A stretch of DNA of 64,000 nucleotides. It comes from Anodontia alba (lineage: Eukaryota > Mollusca > Bivalvia > Lucinida > Lucinidae). The stretch lies in NCBI GenBank assembly GCA_964016985.1, contig OZ024826.1, positions 43,035,796 to 43,099,795 of the forward strand, read 5' to 3'. The notes under the pieces are model-generated. The model saw nothing but the letters and a program-made list of their open reading frames with translations, was not told the DNA's origin and made no database searches. This document shows, one piece after another, positions 55,425-64,000 of the stretch. Each line of letters begins with the position of its first letter. The first letter of the stretch is position 1. Position numbers and translations under genes: made by a program.

Positions 55425-55505
55425 CTTATACCGCTTAAGCCAGTGCTAGAGTGCGTATGCACCCTCGCAAACTACATGTACAGTGTTGCATATGAAGAGA
55501 CTTAG
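55425..55505 (+). mobile_element. Fragment of the second mariner family
   Basis: ATACCGCTTAAGCCAGTGCT and CTCGCAAACTAC ... TTGCATATGAAGAGACT are the complement of 60.46-60.55 kb. Confidence 0.75.
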
Positions 55506-55659
55506 GTTTTTTTAATGTATACATGTCAGTATGTGTGCAATGCGATTGTATTTAATCAATTATTCGTAACTAATATTAATTTCTGTAATCCCTGAAGCTC
55601 AACTATGGTAGAATAAGGTCAAAGACTACATTTGGAATGTATCATATAATCTTAGTGAA

Positions 55660-55895
55660 AAATGTAAGAGAAATTGCTGTCATATGGGCGAAAAAGCAAA
55701 AAAGTGCCGTCGAACATGCGCAAAACGCACATCTTCATATCATCCTGCGCATGCACAAAATATCATCCGGGCATTTGCTGTCCATCCAAACATTCTGTAG
55801 TATCCAGTGATTCTTTTAGCGAACAGTGTCTGATCAAGGCCTTCGCTGTCCGCATATGCCAGAAGACACGTTTTCACAAGGCACGGCTTATATGA
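55660..55895. repeat. C-family element, variant form
   Basis: GTGCCGTCGAACATGCGCAA, CAAAATATCATCCGGGCATT and CGCTGTCCGCATATGCC. Confidence 0.68.
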
Positions 55896-56569
55896 GTAGT
55901 ATGTTGGCAGAACGGATGCCCATTTGAGCAGTTCTTGATGTCATATCTAGCTATTACAGTGTTTTTATGTGTTCATAAAATAAGTTCAAACATGATGGAG
56001 CCGTTGTGCACACGCGATTTGTCAACTGGAGTCTGAGGTCAAAGCGAGCTTGTTTGCTAACAGTGTTAAATCGACGCTACATGGGCATAACATTCCTGCG
56101 TGTTTAAATTTATTTAGGGAAGTTTTAATAACAAAATAAATTGCTAGTCGAATAAGAATTACTTTACCCTTGCAGTCTGATCTGAGTTTGTTGGTCGCCT
56201 GTGCTTTGTACAGCCTTCAGGCTATTCAAAGAGGAATAATCGGGAACCCTTGCCTTACTGGGTGGATGTACTGACTGATCTGAGTCTTTGCTGGTCACAC
56301 AGGTCTTATTGTAGATGTGATGTGATTATGATATTTTTTAGGTATATGGTACATGTAAACACACCATTTCTACAGTACTTTGCGCTCTATATCATGTCTA
56401 TTCGATGTTCAAAAATCTCTGGAACACATGCGCTTGACGCAAGCATCTCATATAATCCTGTAATCCGGGAGCATCCATCCTATGTGATACAGAACGTCAT
56501 ATCACATGACCGTAATACTAATCTGTATGGCACGTATGATTATCATCTCCCGTAGAGCCGGGACACAAA
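55896..56569. other. Unassigned sequence
   Basis: A short C-like trace (GCCTTACTGGGTGGATG ... GATCTGAGTCTTTGCTGG) near 56240-56300; nothing else. Confidence 0.35.
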
Positions 56570-56735
56570 ATTTCCAGCAAGATTGTATGTTCGCCCAGCG
56601 AAGACTAGGATGCTTTGGATCCTTGACTATCCACAGATTGGCCTGCGAAGTCTCTGTCAGACTGCACGGAAGCGCAGGCTGATCTGAGTCTATGCTGGGC
56701 GCACATGCAATTTTATAAGAAAGTCTGTGTCGTGG
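56570..56735. repeat. C-family imperfect hairpin
   Basis: TTCGCCCAGCGAAGACTAGG, CTTGACTATCCACAG, AAGCGCAGGCTGATCTGAGT and GCTGGGCGCACATGC. Another C relic lies at 56890-56970. Confidence 0.78.
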
Positions 56736-57027
56736 CACATTAAAGTGCGTATTAAGTCGAGCCTCTGACAAAGTAAACGTGTTATTATCTATATTATATA
56801 CTTGTCACGTTCCTTCAGTACGTGATCAAAGATTTCTTAGGTTTCCAGATAACAGTATCAAGTGAAAAAGTAACTATAACATAATTATGCGCAGTGCGCA
56901 GACTCAGGTCTGCCTGCGCCGCGCGCATAGTCAGTCTGTATGCCCCAGCGCATATCGTACATGCAATCTTTTAATTTTGTAGATTAGAGATAGCAAAGTT
57001 CGCTGGCCCTGGATCTGTCTGTGTGAA

Positions 57028-57134
57028 CCCAGTAAGCATTCTTTATAAATCTATAGCGGGCCGCTATCGTCCCGTCAGGATAGCTGACGGGCCGATAACG
57101 GCCCGCTATAGATTTATAAAGAATGCTAGCTAGG
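57028..57134. repeat. F palindrome, copy 2
   Basis: TATAGCGGGCCGCTATCG / CGATAACGGCCCGCTATA with outer AGCATTCTTTATAAATC / GATTTATAAAGAATGCT; close to copy 1 at 34.5 kb. Confidence 0.94.
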
Positions 57135-57843
57135 AATGCACATGGAGACATGGAGATCGAAGTGTTCACGTATTACAAATGCGAATAGGTATGGTTTATT
57201 TTCTGCAGTTCCTTTGCCGATGTAGACGATCTGTTATGTTATAATTACAGTTATTAAGCCGGACTGCGGTCAAAGCTCCTCTTTAAATCTGTTTGTGAAA
57301 GTACTTCAGAAGGTTAGATTGGTTTATTAGTTTTCAATATTCTCTCTGTGCTCTTGACATCCTTCGGAAATACGTTTCTTGATCTGTTTTTTTCTTTTTT
57401 TTTTTTATTCATAAAATTGATTTGTGGCTTACAATATCTTATCAGGACCTATTTGTCGTTTCTGTTTTCACTTATTTGCCGCAAAATTAATTTTTGGAAA
57501 TGTTTATTAGAAAACAGTTTGTTTGTTTTTTTTGTTTTTTTTCGTCACTTATTTTAAATATTTGACATTCCGTAACAAATTGTGAAACAATGAGAAATTT
57601 TGCACAGTTGGAACTTGTTGAAAACCTATGTCCAAACTACCTACCTTATCACTTTTTGCATAATTTGCAGCCACTTTTTACTAAAGGGAAAATGGAAATT
57701 TTCCATTTTGTAAAAAAAAAAAGAAAAAAAAAAGCACAGAATATAAACTTTTGGTGCATAGATAGTTACGACAAATGGCTTTGCATTGAATCATGACAAG
57801 ACTGCAAATTTACATCTTCTGAGTGAATAGCCATGCATGCTAA
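57135..57843. other. Unassigned AT-rich sequence
   Basis: Poly(T) near 57389-57405, poly(A) near 57709-57731; nothing else recognised. Confidence 0.35.
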
Positions 57844-58121
57844 CATCACGAACACATACCTATATAATTTGACCCCCTTAAACCCCACTTTTATAAATTA
57901 AAACTGGGATTTACAGGGGTATACATTATTTATCTAATTGCTGCTCAAAAACATAGATTGTGGGTACTCGTTAGAACCGCCTCGTCGAGGCGGTTCTAAC
58001 GAGTACTACAAATCTATGTTTTGAGCAGAAATATGAAAAATGCCAGAATTTTTTATCTGAAAATTTTCACTTTTTGGTGATAAAATTTTCAGTATATTTG
58101 AATAGGCCTGTTATCGTAATG
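57844..58121 (+). mobile_element. A-family MITE, copy 18
   Basis: CATCACGAACACATACCTAT to CCTGTTATCGTAATG; core CCGCCTCGTCGAGGCGG perfect. Confidence 0.94.
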
Positions 58122-58216
58122 CATGTTAAAAACGACTTTGTGAAAGATGTCAAATACAGAGTAGTCTATATGTTTTCACATAGTATATGTGTATGTCAAG
58201 TATGACTACTGTATTC

Positions 58217-58375
58217 TGTTTTATGTTGCCGGTTCCTCTGTTGCAATTCTTCTTTGTTTGCGTGTCTGTGCTTTCATATTTGGCACTTGTGTTGTCTTTG
58301 TTTGTTCCTCATCTTTCCTTTCTTTAGTGACTTGGGAGGGCCGTGGTATTTCCTGGATATCGTCACTTTTTTTTT
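58217..58375 (+). repeat. G-family repeat
   Basis: GTGCTTTCATATTTGGCACT, TGTTGTCTTTGTTTGTTCC, AGTGACTTGGGAGGGCCGTG. The short T/G stretch here is the site expanded in the 34.6 kb copy. Confidence 0.75.
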
Positions 58376-58581
58376 TTGTAAATGCAACTAAATAACACAG
58401 ACTGTTGCGCTATGACAGTTGTAGCCAAGCAGGTGTGTACGGACTTCTAGATACTGGAAGTTGCTGTACCCACTGTGCTGTCATACATACACTACTCTAA
58501 TTTTTGGCGGCGGGTCTTCCACAAAGTCGCTGCGGATACCCGTAAGTGTATTACCACAGTGTATGTACGTTACTTAACGAC

Positions 58582-58583
<2 letters not shown>

Positions 58584-58671
<88 letters not shown>

Positions 58672-58690
58672 GAGAGAGAGAGAGAGACTG
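58584..58690. repeat. (GA)n microsatellite
   Basis: Over 45 AG units, interrupted by AACG and (ACAG)n. Confidence 0.97.
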
Positions 58691-58939
58691 TCAAATACTG
58701 TCTCTATTGAATTAGTGTAAACAATATTTTATTCAGAATATTCTGTACATATACCAATACAACAATATTGATAATCAAGCAAGTATAAAGAGATACAGTG
58801 ACAGGACTCTTAGATTCTGTTTTCCAACGCTATTAAATTGTATGATAGGCTTTGCAGACAGCCACAGATATTTGAACAACTTAACACCGCATCATACGTG
58901 CGCTAAATTTTGAACAAGTCGTTTTGGCTACCTGTTGAT

Positions 58940-59065
58940 GTGTCTAACATTATAGACCCCGAACATACATTGTGTCTTGTAGCGTCTGATACGGGTCTAC
59001 ATGTACACTGTTTTCCTCAGATCTGTCTGTCCGAAATATTTAGAGTAAATACGACACTTCTCGTG
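58940..59065. mobile_element. V-family MITE, right part
   Basis: B remnant AGCGTCTGATACGGGTCTAC then CTCAGATCTGTCTGTCCGAA and TTTAGAGTAAATACG. A 170-codon frame spans this and the C element below; rejected as a gene. Confidence 0.55.
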
Positions 59066-59309
59066 TTGGTAGTGTTATACGATTCTGACGCTAATACAAC
59101 AAAATATACGTACATATTTATCATTTGGAAATGTGACATTCAAATCACGACTGTCTGGTTCATAAATGTCAAAAATACTCTTTTTTATTCGATCTACAAT
59201 AGTAAAGATCTTACTTTAGGCAGTTATATCACCGACAAGGTTGCAGAATCTACCTTTATTTCATATACCGAGACATTTTACAACAGTCTACTGCTAAAAT
59301 GGACCACGT

Positions 59310-59515
59310 CAAGCGAGAACGTGCCTTCGAATTTATGCACAATGCGCAGATTCATTCTGCGCATGCGCAAAGTCTCATCCGAGCATTTGCTCTGCATTGA
59401 TATATTTTATAGTGTCAGGTGATTCTTTTAGCGGACAGCGAAGGCCCTGACTGCGCGCTCTGGGCATTCGCTGTCCGCACATGCTCTGAAGACATATTTT
59501 TTGCTTGACGGGCTC
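59310..59515. repeat. C-family element, variant form
   Basis: GTGCCTTCGAATTTATGCAC, GCGCATGCGCAAAGTCTCAT and CGCTGTCCGCACATGC. Confidence 0.7.
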
Positions 59516-59799
59516 ATATATTGTTGCTAGTAGACATTGTGCTTAAATTAGAAGCTACATTATGCATACAATACGAAGCTATATATGACAGACCAGAGTT
59601 TACTGCTTGATATCTGAATAAGTAGTATTGGTCATGGTACACAAGAGTAGTATAGGCTGGCACTATCACAAGCCGTAATCCAAACTCATAAATCCGTAAC
59701 TGAATGACGAATCAGAATGTTCAGATCAACAGACATGGACCCCAGAAAAAAGGGTGTAATCAGGCGTCCCCAGATAGTAAGCATTTCTTAGTAAGCAAG

Positions 59800-60315
59800 C
59801 TTCGTCCACCATGCCATAGGCCTGGACAAAGGAAATGTAGGTAGAAGCGTATGTCCGGGATTATGGGAGTCTACTTATGGCTCTTCATTGGCAAAAACAT
59901 CAGTAACAGTTCTGAAAACTGCCACATTGTAAGGATTGACTAGATCATGATGTCTCCCATAGAACTTCTTAAGATTTGGTTTTCGATTCCCCTGGCTCAA
60001 CAACCTTGTAGTGAGCACTTTCCCACGCTACATGAAGTCCTGATAATTTGAACAGGCCCTGACATAACGGATTAACTGTGAAACATAAACGCCGTATGCT
60101 GGTGCAGAAAGGATATTACTGCTCAGGAATGGAAAGTTAACAATGGGAAACTAGAAGTCTTCCCGTTTGTAGTAAGCTTTACATTGTCAATGTAGAGATA
60201 ACAATCCAAGTATGAGAAGGAGACTGCAGTCTCCGTTGTTTCCTTTATTTCAAGTTCGTGTGGATAGATGAATTCCAAATAAGTAATCCATTGTAACACA
60301 TTCAATATAACCTCA
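59800..60315 (-). pseudogene. Retroelement ORF remnant (RT-associated region)
   Basis: Minus strand: EIKETTETAVSFSYLDCYLY, frameshift near 60145, NFPFLSSNILSAPAYGVYVS, QLIRYVRACSNYQDFM, stop, RGKVLTTRLLSQGN and KKFYGRHHDLVNPYNVAV. I recognise SxPAYGVYxSQLIRYxRAC as a motif conserved just after the RT in a widespread group of animal retroelement ORFs, but I cannot name the element. The frame has at least one shift and two stops. Homology stops at about 60300, where a mariner end begins. Confidence 0.65.
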
Positions 60316-60317
60316 TA

Positions 60318-61375
60318 TACGAGGGTGTTCGAAGACTTTTGCAAATGACACGTTTTCTCCGAGATATTAATAAAATATTTAAAAAAAAAAATAAGTCAAA
60401 AAGGATTGCCTTTGGAAACAAAGAACACACAAAATCACGAAAATCGTAGACTCGATTTGATTGAATGTCTTCATATGCAACTCTGTAGTTTGCGAGGCTG
60501 TATACGCCCCCTAGCGCCGGCTTAAGCGGTATTGAGCGGTATTTGATTTTCAAAATAACCAGGATGGGTAGTTGATAATTGTTTTTAGTTACCTTTGAAA
60601 TATTCCTCTTAATCCAGAACACATCGTTTCAATCTTTAAATCCAATTTTTCAAACACTTTTCATACTCATCTTTGGATACACCCATAAGAAACTGGTGAA
60701 CTGCAGACCCCAGAGCACTTCTGGACATATATCTCCTACTAGATAGGTGTTGTTTTCTTCAATTTCGAAAATAGGAAAATTGCACAGGGTCAGGTCTGGG
60801 CTGTAAGGAGGGTGCGACAATATATGTACCTTTTCATACTTCAAAATCTTTGCTGCAGTTGAGGATTTGTGGGCTGGAGCGTTGTCATGTAACAAATAGA
60901 CATGCTGGAGACCGGGTTTTGGACGTATCTTTCTCATTTTTGTTCGCAAGTTTTTCAGAACCACATTCTTATAGAAGCTACCAGACACACCCCTAATTTT
61001 TAGAACAGCCATTTGCATGAGTGGCAGAGAATTTCTAAGAAAACACCTTTTCCTGATAGTTTGGGTATTTCTTCAGCAGTTGCTTTGACATTTGCGCCCT
61101 CATACGTTTCTGTTCATCGGTGAGAAAATGAAGGATCCAGGAAGCACTTATCTTCGTAACATTAAGAATTTTCATCAGAATGAAGTGGACAGATGCTAAA
61201 CCCAATTTTGACATATATGCCAGCTGTCTAACAGTAAAACGCGCATGACCAGAACTTAATTTTGTAAACCACCTATAAACTGTGGAAAATGACAGTTTTT
61301 TTTCCCCAGGAACAACGCATATCTCATCATGTTTGCTTTTGACACTCAACATTTTCTAACCATTTTCAACGATGT
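60318..61375 (-). mobile_element. Second mariner element, deleted and decayed
   Basis: One end is visible at 60318 (ATACGAGGGTGTTCGAAGAC, preceded by AT-rich sequence). The other end is not recognisable near 61375. Its noncoding stretch 60405-60515 recurs at 63.19 kb (same strand) and inverted at 55.43 kb. Confidence 0.78.
60610..61352 (-). pseudogene. mariner transposase, internal deletion, third Asp is Asn
   Basis: Minus strand from 61352: LSFSTVYRWFTKLSSGHARF and a helix-turn-helix-like ASVHFILMKILNVTKISAS, WILHFLTDEQKRMR, KYPNYQEK. The part with the first catalytic Asp is deleted near 61020-61035; the frame resumes with LKIRGVSGSFYKNVVLKNL. The second catalytic Asp is kept in VYLLHDNAPAHKS (60884-60886). 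The third, 34 residues on in SPDLTLCNFPIF, is AAT (Asn) at 60779-60781. A frameshift follows; RSALGSAVHQFL is readable in another frame. Non-functional. Confidence 0.88.
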
Positions 61376-61539
61376 GTCTATAAGTACACCTGAAAGCAAT
61401 CGAAATTGCAAAAGAACCGGTTTGTAGATTTTAAGTACATTTATACACAATGTACAGTTATGATCAGTCGTATAGGTTTTGTACAGGTACGAGCTAAATC
61501 CCGTGATTGTCAAGTATACAGTGCGTTTAAGTGAAGATA

Positions 61540-61975
61540 CCTACGAAATGCCACACCAATGAAGCACAGCTCTACCGAGGAACCAAAAGAAGGAGAAACA
61601 ACCATCACGAAAACATACCTATATAATTTTGACCCCATCAAACCCCACTTTTATATAATAAAACTAGGGTTTACATGGGTAAACATTATTTTTCTTATTT
61701 CTGCTCAAAAACATAGATTGTGGGGTTCTAGGCGGTTCTAACGAGTACCCACAATCTATGTTTCGTACAGAAATATGAAAAATATCAGAATTTTTATCTA
61801 AAATCTTCCATTTTTTTGGTGGTGAAATTTTCAATATATTTGAATAGGCGTGTTTTCGTAATGGGAACAATTAATGATAACACAAACGCCACCTATGAAA
61901 CCTCAGATGCACAAAGAAGGGCAGCAACAGAGAAAACGACGGACCGGTCGGTAGAAAAACTAGTTTTACTCGCGC
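61540..61975 (-). repeat. G-family repeat split by A copy 19
   Basis: Left part CACACCAATGAAGCACAGCT and GAGGAACCAAAAGAAGGAG up to 61602; right part AACACAAACGCCACCTATGA and AACCTCAGATGCACAAAG from 61864. Together they rebuild one G element. Confidence 0.7.
61603..61863 (+). mobile_element. A-family MITE, copy 19
   Basis: Both ends present; the core has lost most of its left arm (GTGGGGTTCTAGGCGGTTCT). Confidence 0.92.
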
Positions 61976-62559
61976 GAAACCTCAGCCTTGATCTTTATTA
62001 TTTTCACATATTTTATACAATAAAAATGCTTAAAAGAAATAACATTTTGCATAGGCATGTTTACGTAGTTCGTATAAAAATGTAGCGTATCGATAGGTTC
62101 TTCCTTTTAACATGTTGACAGGTTTGACACTCTGAAATTTTAGCCTGTTTGGTTCAGGTGGCATAGAAAATCCAAATGTAATACTAATAATAAGACAAAA
62201 TATTTAGACGTAAACGTCTAAGTTCCGGCGCAAATTTTGTTCATGTTTACATAGGATATGGGATATGGGTATACTAAAGTTTAATCAATTTTCAATGTAA
62301 CACGTAAAAAGAGAACAACAATGTGATTCTTTAATATTTGCTTTTATTAAGCTTTATGAAATTTCTTAATTAAAATGAAAAAAATAGAAAGTAATCTGCT
62401 TATAACACAGTTTGTTCTAAGACTTTTTATATTTGCCGAGATCGTCACAACAACATGCAATTCAAATGAGTACCAACAACATATGCCTTTAAAAAAAAGA
62501 AGTAGACATAAAGTACACTGGCTGTAATCTGAAGACTACGGAATTGCTTGACTGTGCGC
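61976..62559. other. Unassigned AT-rich sequence
   Basis: Nothing recognised. Confidence 0.35.
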
Positions 62560-62720
62560 TTATAGGGGTATGTGCGGTAATAAGGTCTTTGTTCGTGTAT
62601 CGATGCTTTCAGATGTTGCGTTTGTTCTGTTATTGTTTTATCCTTATGTCTCCTTCTTTTGGTGACTTAGGAAGGCTGTGGTACGAGAGGGTGACATTTT
62701 CTGGGTATCTAGAGTTTTTG
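62560..62720 (+). repeat. G-family repeat
   Basis: CGATGCTTTCAGATGTTGCG, CTTTTGGTGACTTAGGAAGG and GTGACATTTTCTGGGTATCT. Confidence 0.7.
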
Positions 62721-62721
62721 T

Positions 62722-62792
62722 ATGGCATGAAGAAAATGCAAATGCAAACAAGACGTTTGTTTTGTTTGCATTTGCATTTCCTTCATGTCATA
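62722..62792. repeat. Hairpin with two octamer words
   Basis: TGGCATGAAGAAAATGCAAA / TTTGCATTTCCTTCATGTCA, loop AAGACGTTTG. ATGCAAAT appears once in each arm. Confidence 0.9.
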
Positions 62793-63057
62793 TAAACACC
62801 ATATTAAACCACTGAAGCACGAACAAAGAAGCACTACAACTAGCAAAGCAACTACTGGGGAGCTTAAATCAGTTTTGCTCGTGCGCAACCTCACCCATAA
62901 TTCTGATGCAGCTCCAAAGTACGAAACATGTTCGGTCTGCATAGGGGTCCACTGCCTCATCAATAAAGCATCGCAGTGAAACACACATAATCACAAAAAA
63001 AACTGTTAAGAAACAAAGCAAATGTTTCAATTGCGACCTGAAACCAGAAAACAAGAC

Positions 63058-63166
63058 AACCCCTAATACGACCATGTTGGCTCGACCACATACACCGGTA
63101 ATTACCGGTGTTACACCGGTAATTACCGGTGTATGTGGTCGAGACAACGTGGTCGTATTAGGGGTT
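63058..63166. repeat. 109-bp palindrome with internal tandem palindromes
   Basis: Outer arms AACCCCTAATACGACCATG / GTGGTCGTATTAGGGGTT; inner CTCGACCACATACACCGG / mirrored complement; ACACCGGTAATTACCGGTGT occurs twice at the centre. Confidence 0.95.
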
Positions 63167-63189
63167 GAACAGATTGAGGAAGATAAAAG

Positions 63190-63306
63190 TCAAAAACGAT
63201 TGCCTTTGGAAACAAAGAACACACAAAATCACGAAAATCGGAGACTCGGTTTGATTGAGTCTCTTCATATGCACACTGTAGTTTGCAAGGCTGTATACGC
63301 CCCCTA
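63190..63306 (-). mobile_element. Fragment of the second mariner family
   Basis: GATTGCCTTTGGAAACAAAG, CACAAAATCACGAAAATCG and GGCTGTATACGCCCCCTA repeat 60.40-60.52 kb in the same orientation. Confidence 0.85.
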
Positions 63307-63695
63307 AAAAGACTCGTTATTTAGTCTGAGGACAGACTCCTCGTCGCGGAGTTAAAGATGGAAACGAACTCATCAATCATAACTGGGTTAACAACCATGC
63401 ATACAATATGCCACAGATTATTCATATTGTACGTAACATATTTTTTATAGCTAGTGATACTCTTAAGGAGTTTATTAGTTAAATTTTCCATTTCGACTGT
63501 TAAAGCCACAGACTTGACTAGATGTTCTAGCACTGACTTGAAAAGATGCTCTTGCGAAATGAATTAATTGAGAAATATATACACCACAGAATAGAATCTA
63601 TATATGAAAAATAAATACAAAAGAAGGGAGGAGAATGAGCTTGACCTGGCCAGACTGTGAATGTGAGATCTGGTCTGGGAATGTTCAAGGACACG
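63307..63695. other. Unassigned sequence
   Basis: Nothing recognised. Confidence 0.35.
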
Positions 63696-63696
63696 T

Positions 63697-63775
63697 TATG
63701 TCACAGCCTTTCGTACAATATTGCGTCTGCACCCAGCGAAAACTCAGATCAGCCTGCGCTGCTGCACGAAGTTAT
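63697..63775. repeat. C-family fragment
   Basis: GTCTGCACCCAGCGAAAACT CAGATCAGCCTGCGC. Confidence 0.65.
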
Positions 63776-63881
63776 TAACAGTACATCCTGTTTGGTGCCT
63801 CGATTTTGTGTTTGTTCTCTGCTATCTAGCTTTATGATCACCTTACTTGAGGAAGAGGGACCATGTTGCTTAGCTTGTCTT

Positions 63882-64000
63882 CATCACCAAAACATGCCTA
63901 TATAATGTTGACCCCTTTAAACCCCATTTATGTAGTAAAACTGGGGTTTACAGGGGTATACATTGTTTTTTCTTATTTCTACTCAGAAACATAGATTTTG
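63882..64000 (+). mobile_element. A-family MITE, copy 20, cut by window end
   Basis: CATCACCAAAACATGCCTAT, then CCCCTTTAAACCCCATTTAT and ACATAGATTTTG up to the edge. Confidence 0.92.

Noticed and set aside
58910..59422. 170-codon plus-strand ORF
   Set aside because: Runs through a V/B remnant and a C element; composition is that of repeats.

Overview
This is a eukaryotic, AT-rich, intron-scale or intergenic stretch that I can read almost entirely as transposable-element debris. I find no intact host gene, rRNA or tRNA, and no prokaryotic features. Extreme microsatellites, mariner, hAT, Penelope-like and LINE remnants, and very many palindromic MITEs point to an invertebrate animal. The style of the repeats fits a bivalve mollusc, but that is an inference, not something proven by a gene.

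Repeat families, named here for convenience. A: ~280 bp MITE with ends CATYACGAAAACAYGCCTAT and a ~66 bp palindromic core (20 copies). A-prime: relatives carrying only the core region. pogo-1 and pogo-2: TA-flanked MITEs starting CAGTCGACTC or CAGTCGAACC; pogo-2 carries an A-like core. B: ~66 bp hairpin (CAAACAGTGCAGAYC / AGACGCCGC) found inside several different elements. V: MITE with ends like CCGTACTTACCCTAAGTATT around a B hairpin. T: MITE with ends TTAACCCTTGTCCTGCTGAA, also around B. N430: ~400 bp element around B. C: imperfect hairpin with GCGCCCAGCGAAGA. D: hairpin with GGGAGCAAATT and TCTACTCT. E: hairpin with GACAATTTGCATG. F: ~90 bp palindrome (CGGGCCGTTATCGGCCCG). G: ~150 bp SINE-like repeat. 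K and L: two further MITE families.

Layout. 0-5.9 kb: A, C and D elements and a 24-bp tandem array. 5.9-19.2 kb: dense A, pogo, N430 and K elements, a 42-bp tandem array and a ~790 nt G/T-only tract. 19.4-22.5 kb: two LINE reverse-transcriptase remnants, one large (minus strand). 22.5-34 kb: hairpins, a LINE 3' end, five A copies. 34-37.6 kb: F and G elements, a pogo-2, a hAT MITE with an exact 8-bp target duplication, an AT minisatellite. 38.0-43.0 kb: two Penelope-like retroelements (RT plus GIY-YIG nuclease), head to head and flanked by a 12-bp direct repeat inside a V element. 44.0-45.3 kb: a nearly full-length mariner whose third catalytic Asp is His. 46.7-48.4 kb: a 58-bp minisatellite of about 27 units. 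49.1-50.4 kb: degraded LINE pieces. 50.4-60 kb: A, C, G and V elements. 59.8-61.4 kb: a retroelement ORF remnant next to a second mariner whose third catalytic Asp is Asn. 61.5-64 kb: A inside G, and long palindromes.

No gene network can be described. What works together is a layered history: nested insertions (pogo in A, A in G, A in E, V in hAT, Penelope in V) give relative ages, and the same palindromic cores recur in otherwise unrelated MITEs. Copy counts and boundaries were read by eye and may be off by several bases.
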